Notes: generated by a model from the sequence alone, not told the origin. Counted from the stretch's first letter, positions 42,529 through 52,029 are shown. The stretch: 64,000 nucleotides of DNA from Acidobacteriota bacterium (GCA_016208495.1 JACQXX010000030.1:1-64000), one strand, 5' to 3'. Program-made: numbers and translations.

Positions 42529-43677
42529 TCAACCTGAAGCATTCCACTCACTTACTTTTCGTTGGACAGTCCTGAGGGTTGCCTTTAACACCGTGGCTTC
42601 TGGAGATGGAATCTCCACCACTTCACCAATGGTTGTCGGCACAATAAACCGAACGGTGCCTCCGCTTGATTTTTTATCGAGTTGAAGCGCTTGAAGAACC
42701 TCATCACCATCAAGCAGATCCAGCCCTGGCAGGTGACCCAAACCCAAAACAACATCCAGTACCCGATTGGCAGCCGACTCAGTACACATCCCCAGTTGGA
42801 GTGCCAGCTCAAAGACGGCAATCATGCCATATCCCACCGCTTCCCCATGACGGAACCACCGATACCGGGTCACGGCTTCAAACGCATGACCAAACGTATG
42901 CCCGAAGTTCAAAATTCGCCGAAGCCCCCCTTCCCGCTCATCAGCCTCCACCACATCAGCTTTAATGCGGCAACATCGGGCAATAGCCTGACGCAAAAAA
43001 GCGGTATCCTCAGAACTCCAGGTACTGACTCGGCGGGTTGGAAACGGGAGAAAGTGCTCTAGCTCGGAAAAAAACGAGGCATCCCGAATCACACCATACT
43101 TCAGCGCCTCGCACCACCCCGCGTTCCACTCACGCTTTGGGAGTGTTTGGAGCGTCGTTGGGTCAATCAGAACCAGTGCCGGTTGATGAAAGGCACCAAT
43201 TAGATTCTTGCCTCGTGGATGATTGACCGCTGTTTTGCCGCCGACTGAACTATCAATCTGGGCCAGCAGCGTGGTTGGCATCTGAACATAGGGAACTCCA
43301 CGCAGGTAGGTGGCGGCGATAAATCCCGTCATATCCCCGACTACGCCACCACCAAGGGCGAGCAACGAAGCTTCGCGTTCCACTTTCTGTTCAATCAGAA
43401 AGGACCAGATTCGGTTGGCAGTCTGAATCGTCTTAAAGCGTTCCCCATCTCCCATCAAAAAAACCAGGGTGCGAATTCCAGCTTGCTGCAGGCTGGCGTC
43501 CACGGTTGAACCATACAACCTCCACACCTTTGGATTTGAAACAATCACCACCGTGCGGGCATACTTTCCAAGCCGGTCGTTGACTGCCTGACCAGCCTGG
43601 CGACATACATCGGCGGCAACCCAAACCGGATAAGATCGCTCTCCCAGGGCCACTTCAACAATTGTGGTTTCCGTCAT
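42529..43677 (-). CDS. aroB: 3-dehydroquinate synthase
   Basis: A 382-residue enzyme of the shikimate pathway converting DAHP to 3-dehydroquinate with NAD and a divalent metal. Signatures are GDGERFKTIQT, GGGVVGDMTGF, TTLLAQIDSSVGGKTAVNHP, FGHTFGHAFE and the metal-binding GEAVGYGM. Lys in GGKTAV and the His residues of FGHTFGH are present. The start at 43677 gives an ATGA overlap with the upstream gene's stop, indicating translational coupling. An ATG at 43686 is an alternative. It is the last gene of a three-gene run with a protein of unknown function and a glycosyltransferase. Confidence 0.95.
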   Translation of the reverse strand: MTETTIVEVALGERSYPVWVAADVCRQAGQAVNDRLGKYARTVVIVSNPKVWRLYGSTVDASLQQAGIRTLVFLMGDGERFKTIQTANRIWSFLIEQKVEREASLLALGGGVVGDMTGFIAATYLRGVPYVQMPTTLLAQIDSSVGGKTAVNHPRGKNLIGAFHQPALVLIDPTTLQTLPKREWNAGWCEALKYGVIRDASFFSELEHFLPFPTRRVSTWSSEDTAFLRQAIARCCRIKADVVEADEREGGLRRILNFGHTFGHAFEAVTRYRWFRHGEAVGYGMIAVFELALQLGMCTESAANRVLDVVLGLGHLPGLDLLDGDEVLQALQLDKKSSGGTVRFIVPTTIGEVVEIPSPEATVLKATLRTVQRKVSEWNASG

Positions 43678-45155
43678 CGGTTCCAATCCTCACTCAGGGC
43701 TTCAGCATTGAGAGCTCCAAGTCCAATTTGGGCAGCCAGTTCTTCAAGGGTGTAGCGATGCCCGGTATTCCATAAATCAATCACCAGGTCCCCTGCCCGG
43801 CGGGATCGCCACCAGTATCCGAACCGGGTTTTCACATAGTCTCTCAACTGCGCTTCAAAACAATAGGCTCGAACGGTCACCCCGGCTTCAAACCCGCGAT
43901 TGAGTAAAAAGAGTGCCTCAGATGGGGTGTATTCGATCTGCATCAACTCTGAAAAACGTCTGGCGACCTGTTCGAGCGACGGGCGGGGTTCCCCAGGGGT
44001 GGTTTGAAAATACCTGGCGGCACAGAGCAGGCAGGCAGCGGCTTCGCGGAGTTCCCACAGCTTTGCCCGGCGAACCGGGCTTAGAATGCGTTGGGGCAAC
44101 GGCAGGTCCAGCATTTCCCCTAACCATTGTTTTTCCAGCAATAATTGCCCAAAGAACGCCGCAAACCCCTGGCGAACAGAAGTGTCGGCACCATAGCGAA
44201 GCTCAATCGGCAACTGGCGGGACGTCCACACTGCCTGTTGGGCCATTGCCGCCGTTTGAAAAAAGCGGACAAAGGCATTCCATCCACTGTCTGATTGAAA
44301 CCCAACCCGAATGTCATCTGGAATCTGAACTCGGGCACAATAGAGTTGCAGTTGAGAAACGGCCTGAAACCGAAGCGCTGGTTGTTGCCAGGGCCGGACG
44401 CCAAACCCACGAACCGTCGCCTCATAAGATCGCACCAGTTTTTCAGCCGGGAAGAATTCATTGAGCGCTCCGACGTGCCCCCAACTCACACAATCAGCCC
44501 GACGAAGAGAGACAACTGAGCGGCACAACTCATTGGCCCAGAGGGAAAGCGCCTGATTCCATTGGTTTTCGGTCAAGTGCAGGAACGATTCGCAGAGACT
44601 TAGCAGTGATGAAAATTCACATCCGAATGCCTGAGCCTGGTCAACCTGTAGTTTTCCCCAACTCGAAACGCCCAGCCGCGCGGCGCCTTCATCGAGCCGA
44701 ACAATGCGTTCCACGTACAAATCAACCAGTGATGCCAGCGCATTTTCCCACTGTCGAGTCAGCGCTTCGGGATGGTGTCGAGGATGGAGTTGCGATAATT
44801 GGCGTTCAGCCTGAAAAAAACCAAGTGGTTCGCTTTTCCACTGCAACTGATACTTACTCGTGGCCCGGGCCAGTTCCAGACTCACTTCGCGAGCCTGCAT
44901 TTCAACAAATTCGGTTTGGGCAAAAACAATCAATGTCTCAATCGCCCGCCGTGCCGATTCCCCTCGCGGTTTGGCAGCTTCGCGTTCTTTGGAAAGTGTA
45001 TCGAGCCCCGAATCAGTAAACAGGTCCTGAAATCGGCTAAATATGGATCCAGGCATTGGTTCAGTTGGGTTTATAGACCGCCACCCCTGGCACAGAGCCA
45101 GATTGAGGGCGGTCTGAAACGTCTGAAACTCAACTCGATACTCATCAAAATTCAT
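43674..45155 (-). CDS. Unknown 493-residue all-helical protein
   Basis: A mainly helical protein rich in Trp, Gln and Arg, with a C-terminal segment YWWRSRRAGDLVIDLWNTGHRYTLEELAAQIG. The overall helical profile and the ending are vaguely like those of M3/M32-type gluzincin peptidases, but there is no HExxH motif, so no metal centre is apparent. It overlaps aroB by 4 bases (ATGA) and begins 3 bases after the glycosyltransferase stop, so all three are co-transcribed. No family is recognised. Confidence 0.6.
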   Translation of the reverse strand: MNFDEYRVEFQTFQTALNLALCQGWRSINPTEPMPGSIFSRFQDLFTDSGLDTLSKEREAAKPRGESARRAIETLIVFAQTEFVEMQAREVSLELARATSKYQLQWKSEPLGFFQAERQLSQLHPRHHPEALTRQWENALASLVDLYVERIVRLDEGAARLGVSSWGKLQVDQAQAFGCEFSSLLSLCESFLHLTENQWNQALSLWANELCRSVVSLRRADCVSWGHVGALNEFFPAEKLVRSYEATVRGFGVRPWQQPALRFQAVSQLQLYCARVQIPDDIRVGFQSDSGWNAFVRFFQTAAMAQQAVWTSRQLPIELRYGADTSVRQGFAAFFGQLLLEKQWLGEMLDLPLPQRILSPVRRAKLWELREAAACLLCAARYFQTTPGEPRPSLEQVARRFSELMQIEYTPSEALFLLNRGFEAGVTVRAYCFEAQLRDYVKTRFGYWWRSRRAGDLVIDLWNTGHRYTLEELAAQIGLGALNAEALSEDWNR

Positions 45156-45158
45156 AGG

Positions 45159-46151
45159 TCAGTTCTGGCCGGATTGAAGCTCATTCACTAAATGCACCCA
45201 CTCCTGTTGAAAGTACGCCTGATTGAATCGGGCAACCTGGGTATAGGCGGCAAGTCTGGTTTCCATCGGTGTTTGAAGCTGCGCCTGAATTTGGGTTGAA
45301 AGGCAGTTCCAATCCAAAAACGGCTGCCGGGCCAGTTCAGCCAGTTGTTTCATCCCCGCAACCGGGTTCAAAAGAGTTGGGACATGCACCAAAATGGCTT
45401 CAGTCGCACACCGTCCCCACCCTTCCAGCACGGTTGATGGAAAAATCGCCACGTCACAGGCTCTGAGAAATTCGAGATACGCTGAATAGGAAAGGCTGGT
45501 GTTGGGCATCAGGGCATTCAATACAGCTTTGTTCCCAGTGGTCACAAAGTGGTATTGAGGGTGGTGGTCAATAAACTCCGTCAATTTTCGGACTTCAATA
45601 TTGTGTTTGACACGCCCGACATACACCACTGGCTTGTTTGGTGGAAAATTGAATTTTGTTTTGAGGTCGCTTTTGGGAAGCAGATTGATGGCGTCAATCA
45701 GGTTGACATCATAGGCATTGTAAATCACCCGTGATCGAATATGATGCTCAGCCAGAAACGTCTGCCAGTAGGGTGACACACACACCACTTCAAAACAGTC
45801 AGCCAGTGCCTTTAGCGTTTTCTCCCACAGCCAATCTTCCTGCCAGGTGCGAAGAATCGTTGGATCATAATGGTGCAGGATAAAAATGGCTCGCTGCCGC
45901 ATGGTCTTGCGAAACAACCAGAAGCTGAAATCGTCCCAGAGAAAGAAGGCATTTCGGTCAAACCAGGGAAGTGACCAGGCGGTCCGCCAGAGATGCTGTA
46001 ATCGGCGATTGCGACGCGGATCGCCTGTCCGTTTGTGGTCCACCAGCGTGTGGAGTGAAGCGTAGGGAGCAAGCGCCTCGTGAACCATCCGCAAATAGAC
46101 TCTTCCACCCGTAATCCCTTCAGGCTCAAGTAAATAAAGACGCTTTCCCAT
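45159..46151 (-). CDS. Glycosyltransferase, GT4 (group 1) type
   Basis: 330 residues with N-terminal GITGGRVYLRMVHEAL (glycine-rich acceptor side) and a nucleotide-sugar half with VVYVGRVKHNIE, AIFPSTVLEGWGRCATEAI and PVAGMKQLAEL. The E-x7-E motif (EGWGRCATE) is the donor-binding signature of GT4. A charged basic helix and hydrophobic patches suggest membrane association. It starts the operon with the unknown protein and aroB; the sugar and acceptor cannot be inferred. ATG 46151 is directly followed by the family-like GKRLYLLEPEG. Confidence 0.8.
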   Translation of the reverse strand: MGKRLYLLEPEGITGGRVYLRMVHEALAPYASLHTLVDHKRTGDPRRNRRLQHLWRTAWSLPWFDRNAFFLWDDFSFWLFRKTMRQRAIFILHHYDPTILRTWQEDWLWEKTLKALADCFEVVCVSPYWQTFLAEHHIRSRVIYNAYDVNLIDAINLLPKSDLKTKFNFPPNKPVVYVGRVKHNIEVRKLTEFIDHHPQYHFVTTGNKAVLNALMPNTSLSYSAYLEFLRACDVAIFPSTVLEGWGRCATEAILVHVPTLLNPVAGMKQLAELARQPFLDWNCLSTQIQAQLQTPMETRLAAYTQVARFNQAYFQQEWVHLVNELQSGQN

Positions 46152-46196
46152 AGTTTATCCAACTCAGGCAACCAGAAAAATCGCTATCCGCAATCG

Positions 46197-47018
46197 CTAT
46201 CGTTTCTCAACTTGAATGCGCACAGTATAGCTGCCTGAGTTGTCGGCTAAGTCATTTTCATTGACACTCAGAAAGAGCTTTCCGCTGCGGGGGGCAGTAA
46301 ATTCACGTGATTTTCCGATGAATAAAAATTCATCATTGTCATCACCAATCACCGCAATCAGTGCTCCGGTCGGACGGTCAGCCACGAGTTTTCCAGGGTC
46401 CTCGCTTTCAATCCCATCCGGAGAAGCTTCAAACCCTTTTCCAAGTTGAATGGTGCCATCCGCCGAAATTGTCACCCGGTCTCCTTTTTCGACATCAATT
46501 TTGGCGTAAGTCCAATCTTCTTTGGCCACAACGGTTGCAAACCCAATCACGGGTGGGACGGCTGGTCGTGGTGGTTCAGGATTGGTGGTTGGAGTGGTCG
46601 TACGATCAGATTCACCAGTAACTGGCGGCTCAGTGGTTGTGGTGCCGGAGGTTGAAGCACCGGTTCCTGGGTCGGAAGGTTGGGTTGAAGTCGCTGAGGG
46701 ACTGGTGTAGGTATCGGTTCGGGTCGGTGACTTTTCTCCATAGGAACTACCAAACCCAGACGGTAACGGACGACCATCAAATTCAACGCTGTCAATGTCA
46801 TCCAGGGCAATAATCGCTCGTGACTCAGCCGAAGCCCCTTCATACACAATGACAAATTTTCGATCACTGTAGCTGACGATTTTTCCCGTAATGGCCTGGC
46901 CGTTTTTCATTCGGATCACATCTGCCCAGGTTGGAACAACCAGTACCAGCAAACAGAGGGCACTGCCTAAAACGGTCAAAAAACGTGAGGATTGACGAAC
47001 GGATATCTTCTTCTGCAT
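46197..47018 (-). CDS. Secreted protein with LecA-like C-terminal domain
   Basis: 273 residues with a signal peptide (about 1-34). Next comes a small Sm-like/SH3-like segment (VIRMKNGQAITGKIVSYSDR), a Ser/Thr/Pro-rich linker (about 95-150), and a C-terminal ~115-residue beta-sandwich resembling PA-IL/LecA and related galactose-binding-like domains. Its pattern is GDRVTISADG, RPTGALIAVIGDDNDEFLFIG and GKLFLSVNENDLADNSGS. LecA binds galactose via Ca; whether the metal ligands are kept cannot be told. A TTG at 47042 is less likely than ATG 47018. The gene is divergent from the following one. Confidence 0.65.
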   Translation of the reverse strand: MQKKISVRQSSRFLTVLGSALCLLVLVVPTWADVIRMKNGQAITGKIVSYSDRKFVIVYEGASAESRAIIALDDIDSVEFDGRPLPSGFGSSYGEKSPTRTDTYTSPSATSTQPSDPGTGASTSGTTTTEPPVTGESDRTTTPTTNPEPPRPAVPPVIGFATVVAKEDWTYAKIDVEKGDRVTISADGTIQLGKGFEASPDGIESEDPGKLVADRPTGALIAVIGDDNDEFLFIGKSREFTAPRSGKLFLSVNENDLADNSGSYTVRIQVEKR

Positions 47019-47215
47019 AAGTGGTGTGTACTTGCAACCCAATTGGGCTGCATGACTGCCTCCAGATGGATGAAATCAGCAATGTGTGGGACGTCTTTGA
47101 GCGCACCTCGTTGGCGGGTACAGCCATCAACACATTGATCGGTGTGGACTGCCAGACTACTTTTATCTTCCCCAAATTTCAACCTGTCACAGGTTTCAGT
47201 TTTGAGATCCAAGCC

Positions 47216-47716
47216 ATGAAAACCATTCATGTTGACCAAAAAACAGGTCTTCAACACGTTCGCTTCTCGGGGTTTATTGAACGCTTTCGGCTCGCCGGTA
47301 TCCAGATTTGCGGTTTGGGATTGCTGGTGATCTTGTTTTTGGGGTCAACCGTCAGCGCCCAAACCGCCAGATCCAAACCCACGGCCTTCCCAACCCGAGA
47401 ACTGGCTGAATTTCATAAAGCCCTTTCCCCACTGGTCAAGCAGGCATTGCCAAACAAGGATTTTGGCCGAATCCGCCGCAGTACCCCAGTCCTGAGCCGG
47501 TTGCGCACAAAGATTCTGCAATCCCCACTCCCGCCAGTCCGAAGCGAAGAAGAACCGGGCATCCACGAATTGCTCAGTTTTCTTGATGAAGCCACCAGCG
47601 ATCTGGTACGGGTGGTCAACGAACACGGTAGCAATGATGATGTCAAAGACGCCCTGCTCGCCATTGAGTTGGAATTTGAGGATCTGGTGGATGCGATAAA
47701 CTCGGCGAAAGAGTAG
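47216..47716 (+). CDS. Secreted helical protein, unknown
   Basis: A 166-residue protein with an N-terminal hydrophobic helix (about 27-48, ending in STVSAQ) acting as a signal peptide. The mature part is mainly helical (HKALSPLVKQALP, IHELLSFLDEATSDLVRVV, ALLAIELEFEDLVDAI). I recognise no family. The frame extends to 47021 but the first 65 residues have no support, and ATG 47216 gives the signal peptide. It ends just before a composite repeat region. Confidence 0.5.
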   Translation: MKTIHVDQKTGLQHVRFSGFIERFRLAGIQICGLGLLVILFLGSTVSAQTARSKPTAFPTRELAEFHKALSPLVKQALPNKDFGRIRRSTPVLSRLRTKILQSPLPPVRSEEEPGIHELLSFLDEATSDLVRVVNEHGSNDDVKDALLAIELEFEDLVDAINSAKE

Positions 47717-47734
47717 GGGAGTTGGGGTGGAAAG

Positions 47735-48076
47735 AAAAAAGGACATAAAGGACGAAAAGGACATAAAGGACATAAAGTCAAAAACTTAGAAGCTCAAGCT
47801 CAGGAGGTTCACACCATTTTGGAATGAACCCACCGTATTACGGCAAGGTTAAATTATTGAAAGAATTGGGTTTCTCTGACCCCTGACCCCGATACCCTGA
47901 CCCCAAATTGGTATCACATCATGCTTTCGTCTTTTATGTCCTTTTCGTCCTTTCGCTGTTTTCCCAGCCCCAAACACAAAAGGTGAAAGACCAGCACGTC
48001 TTTCACCTTTTCTAGCTGTTGAACCTTTCGAAAACCCCGAACCCCGAACCCCGAACCCGGAACCCCGAACCCTAAT
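47735..48076. repeat. Composite repeat region: GGACATAAAG units and CCCTGAC/CCCGAAC heptamers
   Basis: GGACATAAAGGACGAAAAGG (from 47742) is mirrored by TTTATGTCCTTTTCGTCC at 47935. CCCTGAC-type (47880-47905) and CCCGAAC-type (48031-48074) heptamers border it. A 48001 hairpin (TTTCACCTTTT and AAAGGTGAAAG) lies inside. The second array runs up to the 3' end of nuoF. No gene is present. Confidence 0.75.
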
Positions 48077-49343
48077 CAGCGGCCACGGTCTCAACTTTGC
48101 GAACCCGACGTTCGAAATCTTCACGGAATTTCTTCATGGCACTGGTGATTGGCCAGACGGCAGCTTCACCGAGCGGGCAATGCGAACGGCCTTCGATATT
48201 GGGACAAATCCGTTCGATGATCTTTAAATCTTCGGTTGTCCCATCGCCGCGTTTAATTTTCTTGAAGAGTTTCAAGAGCCAGTCGGTGCCTTCCCGGCAC
48301 GGCGTACACCAGCCACAGGATTCGTGGTTATAGAAGTGAATCAGGTTAAACGTGGTTTCAAAGATGTCGGTGGTTTCATCCATCACAATCACGCCACCGG
48401 ACCCAATCGAAGAACCCGCTTTGACCATACCTTCATAGTCCAGCGTGGCGTCTTCGCATTCCTTGGCCGTCATAATGTACACCGACGAACCGCCAGGAAT
48501 GATCGCTTTCAATTTGCGTCCCCCCCGGATTCCGCCACAGTCTTCATTGATCAGCTTCATCAAGGGATAACCCATTGGAACTTCAAAGTTTCCGGGTTTG
48601 TTGACGTGCCCGCTGACCGAAAACATCTTGGTACCGCCTGATTTTTCAGTACCGAGGCCCCGATACCAGTCACCACCTTTCAGGATGATGTGCGGGACGG
48701 CGGTAAAGGTTTCGACGTTGTTGACAATTGTCGGGCAGCCATAGAGGCCAGCCACGGCTGGAAACGGCGGCTTGATGCGTGGGTGACCACGTAGACCTTC
48801 AAGTGAATTGAGCAGTGCGGTTTCTTCGCCGCAAATGTAGGCACCTGCCCCTGGGTGGACAAAAATATTGCACTCAAAGTCTGTTCCAAACAGGTTTTTG
48901 CCGAGATATCCGCGCTCGCGGGCTTCGGCAATCGCGGTTTCAAGAATTTTGATGAGATACCAGTATTCGCCGCGGATGTAGATGTAGGAGAGTTTGGCCC
49001 CAAGCGCAAAAGCCGCAATCGCCATTCCTTCAATCAGTTGATGGGGATCATATTCCATCAACGGGCGGTCTTTGCACGTCCCTGGTTCGCTCTCGTCGGC
49101 ATTGCACACCACATATTTGGGTTTGGGCGATTGGCGCGGCACAAAACTCCATTTGAGTCCGGTCGGGAAGCCAGCACCACCGCGTCCGCGCAAGACTGAC
49201 TTTTTGACTTCATCAATCACCTGATCCTGGGTCATCGTGGTGACGACTTTTTTGAGCGCCTGATAGCCTTCAGTCGCCAGGTAGGTATCAATGCTTTGAG
49301 AATTTGGCATCCCAAATCGTTTGGTAAGCAGCTTCATTTCCAT
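48072..49343 (-). CDS. nuoF: NADH-quinone oxidoreductase subunit F
   Basis: A 423-residue subunit carrying FMN, the NADH site and the N3 [4Fe-4S] cluster. GRGGAGFPTGLKW and the glycine-rich GAGAYICGEETALL are the FMN/NADH sites. The cluster ligands SCGWCTPCREG and, further on, HCPLGEAA are in place. It accepts electrons from NADH in complex I. GAGG upstream of ATG 49343 favours this start; the frame extends to 49421. It follows nuoE by 119 bp. The rest of complex I (nuoG-N) is not downstream, where a repeat region follows. Confidence 0.95.
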   Translation of the reverse strand: MEMKLLTKRFGMPNSQSIDTYLATEGYQALKKVVTTMTQDQVIDEVKKSVLRGRGGAGFPTGLKWSFVPRQSPKPKYVVCNADESEPGTCKDRPLMEYDPHQLIEGMAIAAFALGAKLSYIYIRGEYWYLIKILETAIAEARERGYLGKNLFGTDFECNIFVHPGAGAYICGEETALLNSLEGLRGHPRIKPPFPAVAGLYGCPTIVNNVETFTAVPHIILKGGDWYRGLGTEKSGGTKMFSVSGHVNKPGNFEVPMGYPLMKLINEDCGGIRGGRKLKAIIPGGSSVYIMTAKECEDATLDYEGMVKAGSSIGSGGVIVMDETTDIFETTFNLIHFYNHESCGWCTPCREGTDWLLKLFKKIKRGDGTTEDLKIIERICPNIEGRSHCPLGEAAVWPITSAMKKFREDFERRVRKVETVAAD

Positions 49344-49462
49344 GATTGCCTCAAATAGTATCGTTTGCCCTGAACACCAGCTTTCCTTGCCACAAACAGC
49401 GCCTGGCATCCGGCAGGTCATTTGCCCAGAACACGACGAAAAGTCTGAATGAATTCAATTCC

Positions 49463-49927
49463 TTACGGGAGCGAGTCCAAAATCTGGTCGATTTTTTCCG
49501 GCGTCAGATTTTCATGGTAATCAAAGTTGATTTGGAACATCGGTGCCGTACAGCACGAGCCCAAACACTCGACTTCGCTCAACCGGAACCGTCCGTCTTC
49601 GGTGCGCTGCCCAGGCTTGATTCCCAATCGCTTGACCAGATGGGCGGTGATATCTTCGGCACCGCACAAATAACAACTGATTGTCCGGCATACCTGAATA
49701 TGATATTTACCAATTGGCTCAGTAAAATACATCGTGTAGAAGGTTAACACTTCATACACGTCGTTCATTTCAACTCCGAGCTTTTTGGCGACAAATCGCA
49801 TGCCATCCTTACTAATCTGGTTTTCTTCATTCTGAACCAGATGCAGCAAGGGCAGAATAGCAGAGCGTTTGACAGGGTACCGCGCAATGATTTCGTCGGC
49901 TTTTTTGTTGATTTGTTCGCTAAACAT
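49463..49927 (-). CDS. nuoE: NADH-quinone oxidoreductase subunit E
   Basis: A 154-residue thioredoxin-fold subunit that binds the N1a [2Fe-2S] cluster. Ligand Cys are in CRTISCYLCG and ECLGSCCTAP, in the usual order. It forms the NADH module with NuoF and passes electrons toward NuoG. The start is ATG 49927 with a weak site upstream. A heptamer-bordered repeat occupies the gap to nuoD, so nuoD and nuoE may still be co-transcribed across it. Confidence 0.93.
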   Translation of the reverse strand: MFSEQINKKADEIIARYPVKRSAILPLLHLVQNEENQISKDGMRFVAKKLGVEMNDVYEVLTFYTMYFTEPIGKYHIQVCRTISCYLCGAEDITAHLVKRLGIKPGQRTEDGRFRLSEVECLGSCCTAPMFQINFDYHENLTPEKIDQILDSLP

Positions 49928-49998
49928 AGTGATCTCAGCGGGGAATGAGAGGGATAAGAAGTGGTGATAAACCCTGAGTTTCAGATGAAGAAATCAAT

Positions 49999-50091
49999 GA
50001 GTGGTTAGTGGTTAGTGGTTAGTTCCTGGCTCTTTGTTCTTGGAAAGTATTGATTTCTAATCACTAACCACTAACCACTAACCACTTTCTT
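49999..50091 (-). repeat. GGTTAGT-bordered element, empty-site copy
   Basis: GGTTAGT heptamers (50001-50022) and their complements (50060-50091) bracket AGTTCCTGGC and GGAAAGTATTGATTTC. This is the same element as at 34213-34430 without the 98-bp insertion, in inverse orientation. Confidence 0.8.
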
Positions 50092-50100
50092 CAGTCTTCC

Positions 50101-51369
50101 TCAGCGGTCAATTTCTCCGAGCACGATATCGAGGCTGCCGATAACTGCCACCACGTCGGCAATCATGGTGCCTTCGACAATTTTCGGTAGGGCCTGCAGG
50201 TTCACAAATGACGGCCCACGAACGTGTACCCGGCAGGGTCGCTCCGTACCGTCGCTGATGATATAGAAGCCAAGTTCGCCTTTTGAGCCTTCAATCGCGT
50301 GATAGGCTTCACCCGCCGGGACGCTAAACCCATAGGCCGCCAGCAGGAAGTGGTGGATCAGCGCATCCATCTGGTGCTTCATTTCTTCCCGCTCAGGCAA
50401 CACAACTTTCGGAGTGTTGGCCTTGACCGGGCCGGGTTTTAAGCGGTCCAGGGCTTGACGGCAGATTTTCCAGCTTTCGTGCAGTTCGCGCATGCGCACC
50501 ATATACCGGGCGAAAATATCGCCATCCTGCTCGACTGGAATATCAAAATCGTAGGTTTCATAGCCGCAATAGGGCTCGCTCCGACGAACGTCATGCGGTA
50601 ATCCCGACCCACGCAGGCTCGGGCCGGTCACCCCCAGATTGATGGCATCTTCGGCACTGATGTGCCCCACGCCTCGGGTTCGTTTCTGGAAAATCTGGTT
50701 GCCGGTTAACAACCCGTGATATTCCTTGATGGCGGCTGGAAATTCTTCCAAAAACTGGCGCACCATCTTGGCGAAGCCCGGCGGCACGTCATACGGAAGC
50801 CCCCCAACGCGGAAGTAACTCACCGTCATGCGACCACCGCAGACAGCTTCATAAATGTTGAGAATCTTTTCACGCTCGCGGAAGCAATAGAAAAACATGG
50901 ACATCGCGCCCAGATCAAGGGCGTGGGTTCCCAGCCAGACCAGATGCGAGGCAATGCGCTGCAATTCAGTCAGCAGCACGCGCAGGGTCTGGGCTCGCGG
51001 CGGAATGTCATCCACAATCCCGAGCAATTTTTCGACCGTCATCACATACCCGAGGTTATTCCCCATCGGGTTGAGATAGTCCATGCGGTCGGTAATCACA
51101 ATATTCTGCTGGTACTTTTTGGTTTCCATCTGCTTCTCCATCCCAGTGTGGAGATAGCCGATGTCTGGAATCGCCTGGATGACGGTTTCACCGTCCAGTT
51201 CCAGTTGTAACCGCAACACACCATGGGTTGACGGGTGCTGAGGGCCCATGCTGATGGTGACGGTATTGTCGAGGGCAGATTGTTCCCGAATATGCTGAGC
51301 CAGCTTATCTTGTGGCGCATAATCGAGATCAACAACTGTATTCCCGGTTGTTGTGGCAATTTCAGGCAT
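50101..51369 (-). CDS. nuoD: NADH-quinone oxidoreductase subunit D
   Basis: A 422-residue subunit homologous to the [NiFe]-hydrogenase large subunit and lining the quinone cavity. Landmarks are MGPQHPSTHGVLR, the DIGYLHTGMEK segment with its conserved His region, and the C-terminal IVEGTMIADVVAVIGSLDIVLGEIDR. ATG 51369 with AGGGAA upstream is the preferred start. The frame continues to 51465, but the added residues (HPSSFIPHP type) come from the heptamer repeat. It follows nuoC after a 144-bp spacer that contains the repeat. Confidence 0.95.
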   Translation of the reverse strand: MPEIATTTGNTVVDLDYAPQDKLAQHIREQSALDNTVTISMGPQHPSTHGVLRLQLELDGETVIQAIPDIGYLHTGMEKQMETKKYQQNIVITDRMDYLNPMGNNLGYVMTVEKLLGIVDDIPPRAQTLRVLLTELQRIASHLVWLGTHALDLGAMSMFFYCFREREKILNIYEAVCGGRMTVSYFRVGGLPYDVPPGFAKMVRQFLEEFPAAIKEYHGLLTGNQIFQKRTRGVGHISAEDAINLGVTGPSLRGSGLPHDVRRSEPYCGYETYDFDIPVEQDGDIFARYMVRMRELHESWKICRQALDRLKPGPVKANTPKVVLPEREEMKHQMDALIHHFLLAAYGFSVPAGEAYHAIEGSKGELGFYIISDGTERPCRVHVRGPSFVNLQALPKIVEGTMIADVVAVIGSLDIVLGEIDR

Positions 51370-51405
51370 ATGTTGTTCCCTGATGGTTGACGGAAAATCG
51401 AGAGC

Positions 51406-51476
51406 TGAGGGCTTGGGGCGACTCAAGGGATGAGGGATGAAGGATGAGGGATGAAATAAAACCAATTCTTCATCCT
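51406..51476 (-). repeat. Dispersed GGATGAG-heptamer repeat (copy 2)
   Basis: GCTTGGGGCGACTC, AGGGATGAGGGATGAAGGAT and following units, then AAATAAAACCAATTCTTC. This is a near-identical, inverted copy of 12757-12822. It lies in the leader of nuoD. Confidence 0.75.
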
Positions 51477-51513
51477 AACTTCTTCATCCCCAAGCCCTAT
51501 GTCCGAAAAGAAA

Positions 51514-52029
51514 TCAGTACCCACGCAACGGAAAGTCTTTGCGCAACGGATACCCTTCCAGATCTTCCGGTGTCAGAATTTTGCGGAGGTCGGGGTGATT
51601 GACAAACGTAATTCCCAGTAAATCAAAGGTTTCGCGCTCATGCCAGTTGGCAGTGGCCCAGATTCCCGACACGGTGGCCACCTGACAATCGTCTTCTGGA
51701 ACGCGGACTTTGAGCCGCAACCGGATTTTATTGGGGATTGAAAACAGGTGATACACGACTTCAAAGCGTGGATCTTCTTCAAGTCCGCGATCAACCCCAC
51801 ACAAATCCGACAGCAGGTTAAACAACAATTTGGGTTCATCGCGCAAGAAGCGGCAGACGGGCACGATGGATTCACGCTTGACGTAAACAGTGACCTCACC
51901 ATTTTGGACTTTGATGTCTTCGACCGCATCTTCAAACCGCAATCGCAGTTCGGCCAGAGTATCAGTGGCCCCCTTTACGGTGGAAAGCTGGGCGTCAAGG
52001 GTTTCCATGGCAGTTTCATTGATGCTCAT
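51514..52029 (-). CDS. nuoC: NADH-quinone oxidoreductase subunit C
   Basis: A 171-residue hydrophilic subunit of the complex I connecting module. The family pattern [20 protein letters not shown], a Trp-rich [17 protein letters not shown] and the terminal [10 protein letters not shown] are evident. NuoC is the separate form, not fused to NuoD. Its start overlaps the nuoB stop by 4 bases, so translation is coupled. Confidence 0.95.
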   Translation of the reverse strand: MSINETAMETLDAQLSTVKGATDTLAELRLRFEDAVEDIKVQNGEVTVYVKRESIVPVCRFLRDEPKLLFNLLSDLCGVDRGLEEDPRFEVVYHLFSIPNKIRLRLKVRVPEDDCQVATVSGIWATANWHERETFDLLGITFVNHPDLRKILTPEDLEGYPLRKDFPLRGY

